From DATFHX01 sp035247945 (lineage in GTDB: Bacteria; Patescibacteriota; Saccharimonadia; Saccharimonadales; Saccharimonadaceae): DNA of 5,746 nt. Both the position numbers and the translations under genes were made by a program. A model generated the notes under the pieces. That model worked only from the letters and a program-made list of their open reading frames with translations, had not been told where the DNA came from and did no database searches. The stretch lies in NCBI GenBank assembly GCA_035247945.1, contig DATFHX010000013.1, positions 1 to 5,746 on the forward strand. Direction: 5' to 3'. The number at the start of each line of letters is the position of its first letter. Positions within the stretch are counted from its first letter, which is position 1. Below, piece after piece: positions 1-4,993 of this stretch.

Positions 1-1070
1 TTTTTCTTGTCAGCAAGACTGAGTGAGATCTTGCGGTTGTCTTTGTCTACATCAAGTACGACAAAGTTCTTACGCTCGTTGAGCGTGAATACCTTTTCAG
101 GGTCAACATCGTTGCCATCGCCAAGTTCACTAATGTGAACAAGTGCTTCAACAGCTGGGCTGATCTGAACGAACGCGCCGAATGGTGTGATACGAGTTAC
201 CGTACCTTCAACTGCAGTACCTGGCTTGAAGTTCTCAACTTCGTCGAGCCATGGGTCCTTGGTAAGCTGCTTGATGCTGAGGCTGAGGCGGTCCTTGTCA
301 ATTGAGATAATCTTCGCTTCAATTGTCTGACCAACCTTAACGTAATCAGCTGGGTTGTTAACACGCTCCCAGCTGATTTCTGAGATGTGTACAAGACCTT
401 CGATACCTTCAACATTCACGAAGACACCAAAGTCAACTACACCGGTGACCACACCAGTAACAGTGTCGCCTACCTTAAGCTTCTCAAATCGCTCAGCAAG
501 GCCGTCCTTGATTGCTTCCTTCTCAGAGAAGATAAGCTTGTTTGCCTTACGGTCACTATCGAGAATGCGAACACGGAGTGTCTTACCTACAAGGCCATTA
601 AGGCGCTGTAGAATCTCGTCCTTGTCGCTGCTACCAACGCGTGGGTAGTGTTCGGCTGAGAGCTGTGAAACAGGGAGGAACCCACGTACACCTTCGTATT
701 CAACCAACAAACCACCGCGGTTTGCGTCGTATGGAGATACTTCGATAACTTCAGCGTTCTCCATCTTAGCTGCAACTTCTTCCCAGCCACGATCTTTCGC
801 AGCCTTGCGAAGTGAAAGCAGTGAGTAGCCGTTGTCGAGCTCAGAATCAACAACACTTGCCGTTACTTCGTCGCCTTCTTTGAGGTTACGTGAGAAACCA
901 ACCTCGCGGCGAGGTACGTATCCAACACCCTGTGCACCAAGATCGATGAGTACTTCATGCTTGCGCATGCTAAGTACCTTTCCTGCGATTACCTCACCTG
1001 CTGTTAATTGCTTAACGCTGTCATCAGATCCAGCGAGCAATTCGTCCATTGTTATTGCGGCTTTTGCCAT
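1..1070 (-). CDS. rpsA: 30S ribosomal protein S1 (partial, 3' end outside window)
   Basis: An uninterrupted minus-strand frame of 356 codons starts at the ATG 1070-1068 and leaves the window at its left edge. The protein shows at least four tandem S1 (OB-fold) RNA-binding domains, at about residues 24-88, 105-183, 200-267 and 283-352. The third and fourth carry the classic S1 signature: a DFGVFV or PFGAFV strand followed by LVHISE, and a closing strand of the type RLSLSIK or KISLSLA. S1 binds mRNA on the 30S subunit and helps initiation on weakly structured or SD-poor leaders. The first two domains are more diverged, as is usual for the ribosome-docking end of S1. An AAGGAG Shine-Dalgarno (1085-1090) lies 14 nt before the ATG, with a small hairpin between them. 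A later in-frame Met (residue 8) is a less likely start. The family assignment is firm; the number of further domains cannot be seen. Confidence 0.96.
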   Translation of the reverse strand, partial: MAKAAITMDELLAGSDDSVKQLTAGEVIAGKVLSMRKHEVLIDLGAQGVGYVPRREVGFSRNLKEGDEVTASVVDSELDNGYSLLSLRKAAKDRGWEEVAAKMENAEVIEVSPYDANRGGLLVEYEGVRGFLPVSQLSAEHYPRVGSSDKDEILQRLNGLVGKTLRVRILDSDRKANKLIFSEKEAIKDGLAERFEKLKVGDTVTGVVTGVVDFGVFVNVEGIEGLVHISEISWERVNNPADYVKVGQTIEAKIISIDKDRLSLSIKQLTKDPWLDEVENFKPGTAVEGTVTRITPFGAFVQISPAVEALVHISELGDGNDVDPEKVFTLNERKNFVVLDVDKDNRKISLSLADKK

Positions 1071-1140
1071 AAGTCTTTTTCAGACTCCTTCCTTAAATGA
1101 TATTTCTGCAGCGCACTTAAAGTACAGCGCTCCTAGATTA
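1071..1140 (-). promoter_or_regulatory. Structured 5' leader of rpsA
   Basis: The predicted leader contains two hairpins. The distal one pairs AGCGC with GCGCT (1110-1114 with 1127-1131), with a small ACT/AGT stem inside. The proximal one is AGTCT-GAAAA-AGACT (1072-1086), and it sits between the AAGGAG SD (1085-1090) and the ATG at 1070. Folding it would shorten the long 14-nt SD-to-start distance, though its base overlaps the last two bases of the SD. A role in S1 autoregulation, known for enterobacterial rpsA, is only an inference here. Confidence 0.45.
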
Positions 1141-1146
1141 CCTCTT

Positions 1147-1175
1147 ATTGTACCTCAGATAGCATATGAAGTCAA
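1147..1175 (-). promoter_or_regulatory. Sigma70-type promoter of rpsA
   Basis: On the minus strand TTGACT (1170-1175) and TACAAT (1147-1152) are separated by exactly 17 bp. The predicted start is near 1140, giving a leader of about 70 nt. The -35 box covers the TGA stop (1172-1174) of the upstream LPXTG-like gene, so no separate terminator fits between the two genes and some read-through into rpsA is possible. Confidence 0.72.
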
Positions 1176-1594
1176 AGAGTAGCCCGGCGCGACTGAATGT
1201 AGGCAGCGCCTACGACCGTAAGGAGTCCAACGACAAGGACACTAGCGACCGAACTTGGTCCCGTCTTAGGAAGTTCTGTCGTCTTGCCGGTGTCGTTTGT
1301 TGCCGTTTGTTGGCTTTCGTCTGCATTCTCTTTTTCGGCCTGTGAGTCTGTCTTTGCCTTCTCAGAAGACGATTCTGTCGATTCGTCCTTCGAACTCTGA
1401 TCAGACGAAGGAGTTTGCTCTTCCTTATTCTGCGCCGATGACTTCTCCTGCTCCTTAGTAGTTTGACCTACCTCTGCTGACTTCTCGGTCGTCACTCGGC
1501 GTAGTGTGTATATGCCACCAACGAGCGCTCCAATTAGCACTATACCAATTAAAATGTATCCTATCGTAGAACCACCCTGTCTCTTCTGCACCAT
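1172..1594 (-). CDS. LPXTG-anchored surface protein with N-terminal membrane segment
   Basis: The preferred start is the ATG at 1594-1592, giving 140 aa. It has a GGAG SD 7 nt upstream (1602-1605) and a well-placed promoter; an upstream in-frame ATG at 1705 would read through that promoter and into the divergent gene. Layout: a short basic N-terminus (KRQGG), a hydrophobic segment at about residues 11-30, a low-complexity linker rich in Ser, Glu, Lys, Gln and Thr (about 35-105), LPKTG at 108-112, a second hydrophobic stretch (about 114-133) and a basic tail ending SRRATL. The C-terminus is a textbook sortase sorting signal: the enzyme would cleave between Thr and Gly and attach the protein to the cell wall or a pilin. 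The N-terminus is either a signal peptide, a signal anchor or, given G-S-T before a long hydrophobic helix, a prepilin-like leader. No sortase gene is in the window. The linker gives no hint of enzymatic function; it is probably a stalk or spacer. Confidence 0.82.
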   Translation of the reverse strand: MVQKRQGGSTIGYILIGIVLIGALVGGIYTLRRVTTEKSAEVGQTTKEQEKSSAQNKEEQTPSSDQSSKDESTESSSEKAKTDSQAEKENADESQQTATNDTGKTTELPKTGPSSVASVLVVGLLTVVGAAYIQSRRATL

Positions 1595-1619
1595 ATGTTC
1601 TCTCCGTTTATCATTTTTC

Positions 1620-1648
1620 ACTATAACGGGTTTCGCGCCCCTACGCAA
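1620..1648 (-). promoter_or_regulatory. Sigma70-type promoter of the LPXTG-like gene
   Basis: On the minus strand TTGCGT (1643-1648) and TATAGT (1620-1625) are 17 bp apart. The predicted transcription start, near 1613, gives a 5' UTR of about 19 nt that contains the GGAG SD. This spacing is what decides the start at 1594. The promoter lies back to back with the ROK gene promoter, about 10 bp from it. Confidence 0.7.
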
Positions 1649-1657
1649 CGACCACTG

Positions 1658-1666
1658 TGCTACACT
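1658..1666 (+). promoter_or_regulatory. Extended -10 promoter of the ROK/HELGH operon
   Basis: TG-C-TACACT (1658-1666) is an extended -10 element. No good -35 is present at 16-18 bp, which extended -10 promoters tolerate. The expected start point (about 1672-1674) is within 3 nt of the ATG at 1675, and no SD precedes that ATG, so the mRNA would be leaderless or nearly so. Confidence 0.55.
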
Positions 1667-1674
1667 AAACATAT

Positions 1675-2487
1675 ATGATAGTTGCGGTGGATACTGGGGG
1701 TACAAAAACGCTCATTGCTCGTTTCGACGAGAAGGGCTCTATTAATAAAACACTTAAGTTCCCCACTCCTGCCGACCAGCAAGAGTACGTAACGCTTCTC
1801 CGCAAAACGCTCGAAAATGACTTTAGCGATAACCCTGTTGAGGCGCTTGTCATTGGTCTTCCTGGCATCATTAAAGACGGGGTGGCGATTTGGTGCGAGA
1901 ATCTCCAGTGGAAGGATTTTGATGCACGTAAAGCTTTCACGGGTACGCTTAAGGGTGTTCCAGTTTATATCGAGAACGATGCTAATCTCGCCGGCCTCGC
2001 CGAAACTCGTGTGATCGACCCCCCTCCTTTATCAGCACTCTACGTTACTTTTAGCACGGGCATCGGAACTGGCGTGGTTACAAGTGGCCAAATCGACCCT
2101 GGGCTTCGTCATAGTGAAGGTGGACATATGCTTATTGAATATGCAGGTAAGCTTCAAGAATGGGAGGACTTCGCTTCGGGACGCTCAATTTACCATGCCT
2201 TCGGACACTTCGCGAGTGAAATTGCCTCTCCCGAAGCTTGGGATGAAATTGCAGACCGCATCAGTCGGGGATTCCTTACTATTATCCCACTACTACAACC
2301 AGAGGTTGTTATCGTTGGCGGCAGCATTGGTACATACTTTGACCGATACGGGGATACATTAAGGAAGATTCTCGATGAAAAACTTCCTGTTCACATCGCC
2401 CGACCACGCTTTATACAAGCCGCACACCCCGAACAGGCTGTTGTTTATGGATGCTACTACTATGCACTCAATGCACTCACTCCTTAA
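1675..2487 (+). CDS. ROK-family sugar kinase (glucokinase-like), zinc motif absent
   Basis: A 270-aa cytoplasmic protein with the ASKHA/ROK fold. The phosphate-1 loop is DTGGTKT (residues 6-12). The sugar-binding segment ENDANLAGLAE (100-110) has the catalytic-base candidate D102. The phosphate-2 loop STGIGTGVV lies at 127-135, the EGGH sugar-contact motif at 148-151 and the C-lobe strand VVIVGGSIG at 211-219. ROK kinases phosphorylate hexoses or amino sugars with ATP; the exact sugar cannot be told. The protein is somewhat shorter than typical ROK kinases (about 290-320 aa), and the CxCGxxGCxE zinc loop that normally follows the EGGH histidine is missing: there is no Cys between residue 151 and C260. 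With no helix-turn-helix N-terminus it is an enzyme type, not an Mlc/NagC-type repressor. The ATG follows an extended -10 promoter almost directly. The 3' end overlaps the next gene, so the two are translationally coupled. Confidence 0.9.
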   Translation: MIVAVDTGGTKTLIARFDEKGSINKTLKFPTPADQQEYVTLLRKTLENDFSDNPVEALVIGLPGIIKDGVAIWCENLQWKDFDARKAFTGTLKGVPVYIENDANLAGLAETRVIDPPPLSALYVTFSTGIGTGVVTSGQIDPGLRHSEGGHMLIEYAGKLQEWEDFASGRSIYHAFGHFASEIASPEAWDEIADRISRGFLTIIPLLQPEVVIVGGSIGTYFDRYGDTLRKILDEKLPVHIARPRFIQAAHPEQAVVYGCYYYALNALTP

Positions 2488-2920
2488 AGAGCTACGGGAG
2501 CACTATCCGCAGTTCACATTCACCTCTTCAGATACCGCCTACTGGAATCCTGAAGATAGAACCGTTTTCTACTCTGATAACATCCCAGAACTTCTTCACG
2601 AACTCGGACACGCCATTCTGAAGCATCAAGAATACCGCCGAGACATCGAACTCCTTAAAATCGAAAGCGACGCTTGGGAATACGCAGCAAAAACACTTGC
2701 CCCTCTTTATCACATAGATATATCTGAAGAGATCGCCCAGGACTCCCTCGATTCATATCGAGACTGGCTCCACAGTCGAAGCACCTGTCCAGAATGTCGG
2801 GCAACGGGCATTCAAACATCTCCCGCAGGATATACATGCATCGTGTGCCGCTCAAAGTGGCGTGTCAATGAAGCAAAAAACTGCGAGCTACGCCGATACA
2901 AAATAAACCCGCCTCGATAG
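2462..2920 (+). CDS. HELGH (ImmA/IrrE-like) putative metallopeptidase with C-terminal zinc ribbon
   Basis: Taken from the ATG at 2462 the product has 152 aa. It begins inside the last codons of the ROK gene (26-nt overlap), which points to coupled translation. Other in-frame ATGs are at 2375 (with a weak AAGGA upstream, but a 113-nt overlap), 2447 and 2471; none has a convincing SD, so the start is uncertain. Residues 46-50 are HELGH, a zincin HExxH motif, followed about 18 residues on by an ESDAWEYA segment that could supply the third metal ligand, as the E/D-x-EA segment does in ImmA/IrrE peptidases. A helical stretch with SYRDWLHSRS follows. The C-terminal part is a zinc ribbon: CPEC at 109-112 and CIVC at 126-129, with a further Cys at 141. 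The pairing of a peptidase fold with a zinc ribbon suggests a nucleic-acid- or protein-targeted cytoplasmic protease or regulator. No signal peptide is visible. I recognise it as a conserved hypothetical type in Saccharibacteria, but its function is unknown. Confidence 0.82.
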   Translation: MHSMHSLLKELREHYPQFTFTSSDTAYWNPEDRTVFYSDNIPELLHELGHAILKHQEYRRDIELLKIESDAWEYAAKTLAPLYHIDISEEIAQDSLDSYRDWLHSRSTCPECRATGIQTSPAGYTCIVCRSKWRVNEAKNCELRRYKINPPR

Positions 2921-2936
2921 GCGGGTTTATTTTTTC
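2901..2936. terminator. Intrinsic terminator shared by two convergent genes
   Basis: A 13-bp perfect stem, 2901-2913 paired with 2920-2932, encloses a TCGATA loop. On the plus strand it is followed by a T-rich run to 2940; on the minus strand the complement of the left arm supplies TTTATTTTG. It therefore probably works both ways, for the HELGH gene (plus) and the KGG gene (minus, stop at 2949-2947). The left arm and the loop are coding: they encode the final residues and TAG stop (2918-2920) of the HELGH gene. Confidence 0.88.
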
Positions 2937-2946
2937 TTTTCACTTA

Positions 2947-3189
2947 CTAGGCAGCAAGTGTCAACTCGTCAGTAGAAACCTTCTTGCGGCGTGAGATACG
3001 ACCACCTTTAGCTCCTGCGATACGGGCGCGTTCTGCACCAGTTAAACCATCGTCACCAACAACGTTTGATGCAAAGCCACCAGTACGGCCGTTTTTACCG
3101 CCCTTTGAGCCAATTTTAGCGTAAAAGTTAGGGTCTTTCGCCAAGTTCTTTGCGGCAGCCTTCTGACCACCTGCTTTTGTTCCTGCCAT
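2947..3189 (-). CDS. KGG-repeat stress-type protein
   Basis: An 80-aa basic, glycine-rich, probably unfolded cytoplasmic protein. It has the KGG-family layout: an N-terminal AGTKAGGQKAAAKNLAKDP stretch, a first repeat around GSKGGKNG (residues 27-34) with TGGFA after it, and a second repeat GAKGGRISRR (59-68). KGG proteins resemble the repeats of Bacillus GsiB and the con-10 stress proteins; they are tied to stress or desiccation, but a molecular role is not established. The ATG at 3189-3187 has an AGGAGA SD (3197-3202) 7 nt upstream and a near-consensus promoter with an extended -10, so the gene is probably highly expressed. It is a single-gene unit convergent with the HELGH gene and shares the terminator. 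The C-terminal tail VSTDELTLAA lacks the repeat character and is acidic. Confidence 0.9.
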   Translation of the reverse strand: MAGTKAGGQKAAAKNLAKDPNFYAKIGSKGGKNGRTGGFASNVVGDDGLTGAERARIAGAKGGRISRRKKVSTDELTLAA

Positions 3190-3228
3190 GATATAATCTC
3201 CTGCAAATTGCTTTGCGTTAATACCTCA

Positions 3229-3241
3229 CACATGCTATGTG
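3229..3241. repeat. Short dyad at the start of the KGG leader
   Basis: CACAT-GCT-ATGTG is a 5-bp inverted repeat lying at about +4 to +16 of the predicted KGG transcript. It could be an operator half-site pair or a small 5' hairpin. At this size chance is a fair alternative. Confidence 0.35.
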
Positions 3242-3251
3242 CTATGACTTC

Positions 3252-3280
3252 ATATTAACATTTCTTATGCTTTTTGTCAA
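3252..3280 (-). promoter_or_regulatory. Strong sigma70-type promoter of the KGG gene
   Basis: On the minus strand the consensus TTGACA (3275-3280) and TAATAT (3252-3257) are 17 bp apart, with TG-T directly before the -10 (extended -10). The predicted start is near 3245, leaving a 5' UTR of about 55 nt with the AGGAGA SD. It is the best-matching promoter in the window. Confidence 0.85.
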
Positions 3281-3291
3281 TATTTACATGA

Positions 3292-3352
3292 GCACTTTAT
3301 ATTATATTGCTAATATTGCCATTATTTCACCCATGCGATATTATATAAGTGC
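3292..3352. repeat. Imperfect inverted repeat enclosing the small-RNA promoter
   Basis: The left arm 3292-3307 (GCACTTTATATTATAT) and the right arm 3338-3352 (ATATTATATAAGTGC) are inverted copies differing by one extra T and one mismatch. The right arm covers the -10 and start point of the plus-strand promoter; the left arm lies upstream of its -35 and in the upstream region of the divergent KGG promoter. AT-richness makes part of the match cheap, but the GCACTT/AAGTGC ends are not AT-only. Confidence 0.45.
3316..3344 (+). promoter_or_regulatory. Sigma70-type promoter driving a short non-coding transcript
   Basis: On the plus strand TTGCCA (3316-3321) and TATTAT (3339-3344) are exactly 17 bp apart. 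The expected start is about 3350-3352. No protein gene follows on this strand: the transcript would meet an intrinsic terminator about 65 nt later. Confidence 0.65.
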
Positions 3353-3420
3353 ACCTGTTTGAATTACCCAATTCGAACGAAATAGACAACGACCGACACT
3401 GCGAGATCGGTCGTTTTTAT
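3351..3420 (+). ncRNA. Candidate small RNA (about 70 nt, two hairpins)
   Basis: The span is set by the promoter at 3316-3344 and the T-run after the terminator stem. From the 5' end there is a 9-bp hairpin (3357-3365 with 3370-3378, one G-U pair, four-base ACCC loop), then a roughly 9-nt A-rich single strand (3379-3387), then the terminator hairpin. This hairpin, linker, terminator order is typical of bacterial small RNAs. It matches no family I recognise (not tRNA, tmRNA, 6S, SRP or RNase P RNA by size or motif). A GTG-started frame of 26 codons at 3349 runs through the terminator and looks incidental. Existence is an inference from sequence signals only. Confidence 0.55.
3388..3420 (+). terminator. 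Intrinsic terminator of the candidate small RNA
   Basis: AACGACCGA (3388-3396) pairs with TCGGTCGTT (3407-3415), followed by TTTAT. In the opposite direction the stem is followed only by TTGTCTATTT, so it is a weaker terminator for the minus-strand operon ending at 3501, although that operon has no better candidate. Confidence 0.75.
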
Positions 3421-3500
3421 GTATCTTAGATTTTTATAGCTTAACCGCCATACACCTTCCGCTCAATAGACACCATGGAAAACGGAAAATACACAATCAC

Positions 3501-4271
3501 TTAAAAGACCGAGGTGTATAGATCTCCTACTGCCTTTATAATTCCAGGCGTTCGCCGATCTAGCTCACTCTTAATGGCGCCGAGGTCACTATAAGCTTTT
3601 ATAAGCGTCGTCCGTGCCGCTTCATACGAACTATCGTCTTTGGCGTTATTGGCATCCACAAGGCCCTTCCACGCGCCAGCTACTCCATTCCCAGCTTCAC
3701 TCGCTACCCCCTTTATAGGAATAAAGCTGTTGGCTTCTTTTATACCGCCAATCTGTTGTGCGGCCTTTTGCCACACATCATAGCGAGTGGAGAAATCTTT
3801 TTCAATAACATCTCGAGACTGATCAAGAAGTGGCTGGAGAATTGCCGAGAGTTCCTGATCATTCTTCATATAGCTAATGAAGTCATCGAGTGCTCCCGCA
3901 AGTGACTCCAATTTATGATCAACCGAACTACACTCATCTAACCATGATTTATACAATGGAACAATTTGAGCTTCCCAGCGTAGCAGATCCATTAAGTCAC
4001 AGTGATAGTCATGTAAGTTCTTCGCCGAGTCGCTGAGTGCATCAAGCTTTTTCGCCTTCTCTTCTGTGTTTGAGGATGGCAACCCAAGCGCCCGGTCAAG
4101 CCGAGAGTGTACTATATCTTTTTGATTCAAATACGTATTCCTATATCCATTCCATACCAGTACACTTACCACCATACTACCAACAAGAAGGATGACAGGA
4201 ACACCGATGACTAGCAAGAGCCTGTAGTGAGTCTTCAGCCACCCTACAGAAGATGTCTGGAGTTGTTTCAT
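3501..4271 (-). CDS. Single-pass membrane protein with helical outer domain, function unknown
   Basis: A 256-aa protein I do not recognise. A short basic N-terminus (residues 1-17) precedes one strong transmembrane helix at about 18-41. The rest is charged, Ala/Leu/Asp/Lys-rich and almost certainly alpha-helical (about 45-170 and 205-256), with two cysteines (C91, C114) that could form a disulfide outside the membrane, and a Gly-rich break near residues 187-204. Topology is probably N-in with the large domain outside. The ATG (4271-4269) overlaps the stop of the upstream DUF3152 protease gene as ATGA, and an AGGGG SD lies 8 nt upstream within that gene, so the two are coupled and probably work together, for example as protease and membrane anchor, chaperone, inhibitor or substrate. 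Alternatives are a sensor-like or pilus-accessory helical bundle. No enzyme motif is visible. Confidence 0.82.
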   Translation of the reverse strand: MKQLQTSSVGWLKTHYRLLLVIGVPVILLVGSMVVSVLVWNGYRNTYLNQKDIVHSRLDRALGLPSSNTEEKAKKLDALSDSAKNLHDYHCDLMDLLRWEAQIVPLYKSWLDECSSVDHKLESLAGALDDFISYMKNDQELSAILQPLLDQSRDVIEKDFSTRYDVWQKAAQQIGGIKEANSFIPIKGVASEAGNGVAGAWKGLVDANNAKDDSSYEAARTTLIKAYSDLGAIKSELDRRTPGIIKAVGDLYTSVF

Positions 4272-4984
4272 CGATTAACCCCTAATGTAGACGACCATAA
4301 CTCACTCTTGAGTGGCCACGGATTTGATAAGCAGCCACCGAGGTTGATGGATTGCTGCATCATAACAGGAGCCGGCTGACCAGTCGCAGGACAGCCCTCG
4401 TGGCCATGACCAAGCCAATGTCCCGTCTCGTGATTAATGACCATATGCCGATAATCCCGCAGCGATCCACCACCTTGGTTCCAAGATGAAGTCGCGCCCA
4501 GCCAGCGGTCTTGATTAATAATGACATATCGACCAACATTACAGCTATACATTGCATCACAACCTGAAGATATCAGCGGTAGCTGGTCTGCTTGGGCGAG
4601 CATAAGGGTAAAATCGCCACCAGAAGCTACTTCATTAAAGCGTACACCTAATTGCGCCCATCCTCTTGCATCATTCAAGGTTTGATTTGCCTGACTTTTA
4701 AATTCTGCAATATTTGCAGTAATAACACCCCGTGTCGTCACATCATACGTCACGACACGCTTTTGCGTCGCAGCTTTCTGGCTTTTCTTCTCAACGAGCC
4801 ATGCAGGATCTTCGATGTTTGGCGTTGGAATATTTGAAAGCTCGGATGACAGTGTCCCTATTGCCGACAGGTTGTCAGAGACACTTGTTTTTGTATCTGC
4901 ATGTGCCACACCCCATAACAAACCCGCGCTAAATATAACGCAAAGAATAGCTACTGGACGCAGATATCTCCCGTGGATACTCAT
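4268..4984 (-). CDS. Secreted DUF3152-type putative metzincin metalloprotease
   Basis: 238 aa. Residues 1-29 form a signal peptide (basic start, hydrophobic core, AHA before Asp30). The mature part starts with a linker (30-75). The DUF3152-like domain follows: VVTYDV strand (77-82), DARGWAQLG (105-113), a Cys pair C142/C148, VIINQDRWLG (154-163) and YRHMVINHETGHWLGHGH (178-195). The last contains the full HExxHxxGxxH zinc site (H185, E186, H189, G192, H195), with APVMMQQ (205-211) as a likely Met-turn; a second Cys pair is C198/C218. This is the metzincin arrangement, so a zinc endopeptidase acting outside the cell is the natural reading, although DUF3152 members are, to my knowledge, uncharacterised. 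It is the first gene of a two-gene operon just downstream of the rRNA terminator. Domain recognition is from memory of actinobacterial members. All catalytic residues are present. Confidence 0.88.
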   Translation of the reverse strand: MSIHGRYLRPVAILCVIFSAGLLWGVAHADTKTSVSDNLSAIGTLSSELSNIPTPNIEDPAWLVEKKSQKAATQKRVVTYDVTTRGVITANIAEFKSQANQTLNDARGWAQLGVRFNEVASGGDFTLMLAQADQLPLISSGCDAMYSCNVGRYVIINQDRWLGATSSWNQGGGSLRDYRHMVINHETGHWLGHGHEGCPATGQPAPVMMQQSINLGGCLSNPWPLKSELWSSTLGVNR

Positions 4985-4993
4985 AGTGCCTTT

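Noticed and set aside
355..1182. Several plus-strand frames across the left part
   Set aside because: They are antisense to the continuous S1 protein frame, whose four domains are clear; the plus-strand products are low-complexity Ser/Thr/Arg-rich.
1595..1705. Longer N-terminus for the LPXTG protein from the ATG at 1705
   Set aside because: It would start upstream of the gene's own promoter and inside the divergent ROK gene; the start at 1594 has an SD and precedes the membrane segment directly.
2375..2461. Longer N-terminus for the HELGH protein from the ATG at 2375
   Set aside because: It would overlap the ROK gene by 113 nt, and the added 29 residues look like a shifted reading of the conserved kinase C-terminus; a weak AAGGA upstream keeps it as a minor possibility.
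3357..3378. GTTCGAATT on the minus strand, resembling a tRNA T-arm
   Set aside because: No acceptor, D or anticodon arm fits around it; the sequence is explained by the small-RNA hairpin.
3349..3429. GTG-started 26-codon frame over the candidate small RNA
   Set aside because: It has no SD, begins at the predicted start point and reads through the terminator hairpin and its T-run, so most transcripts would end before its stop codon.
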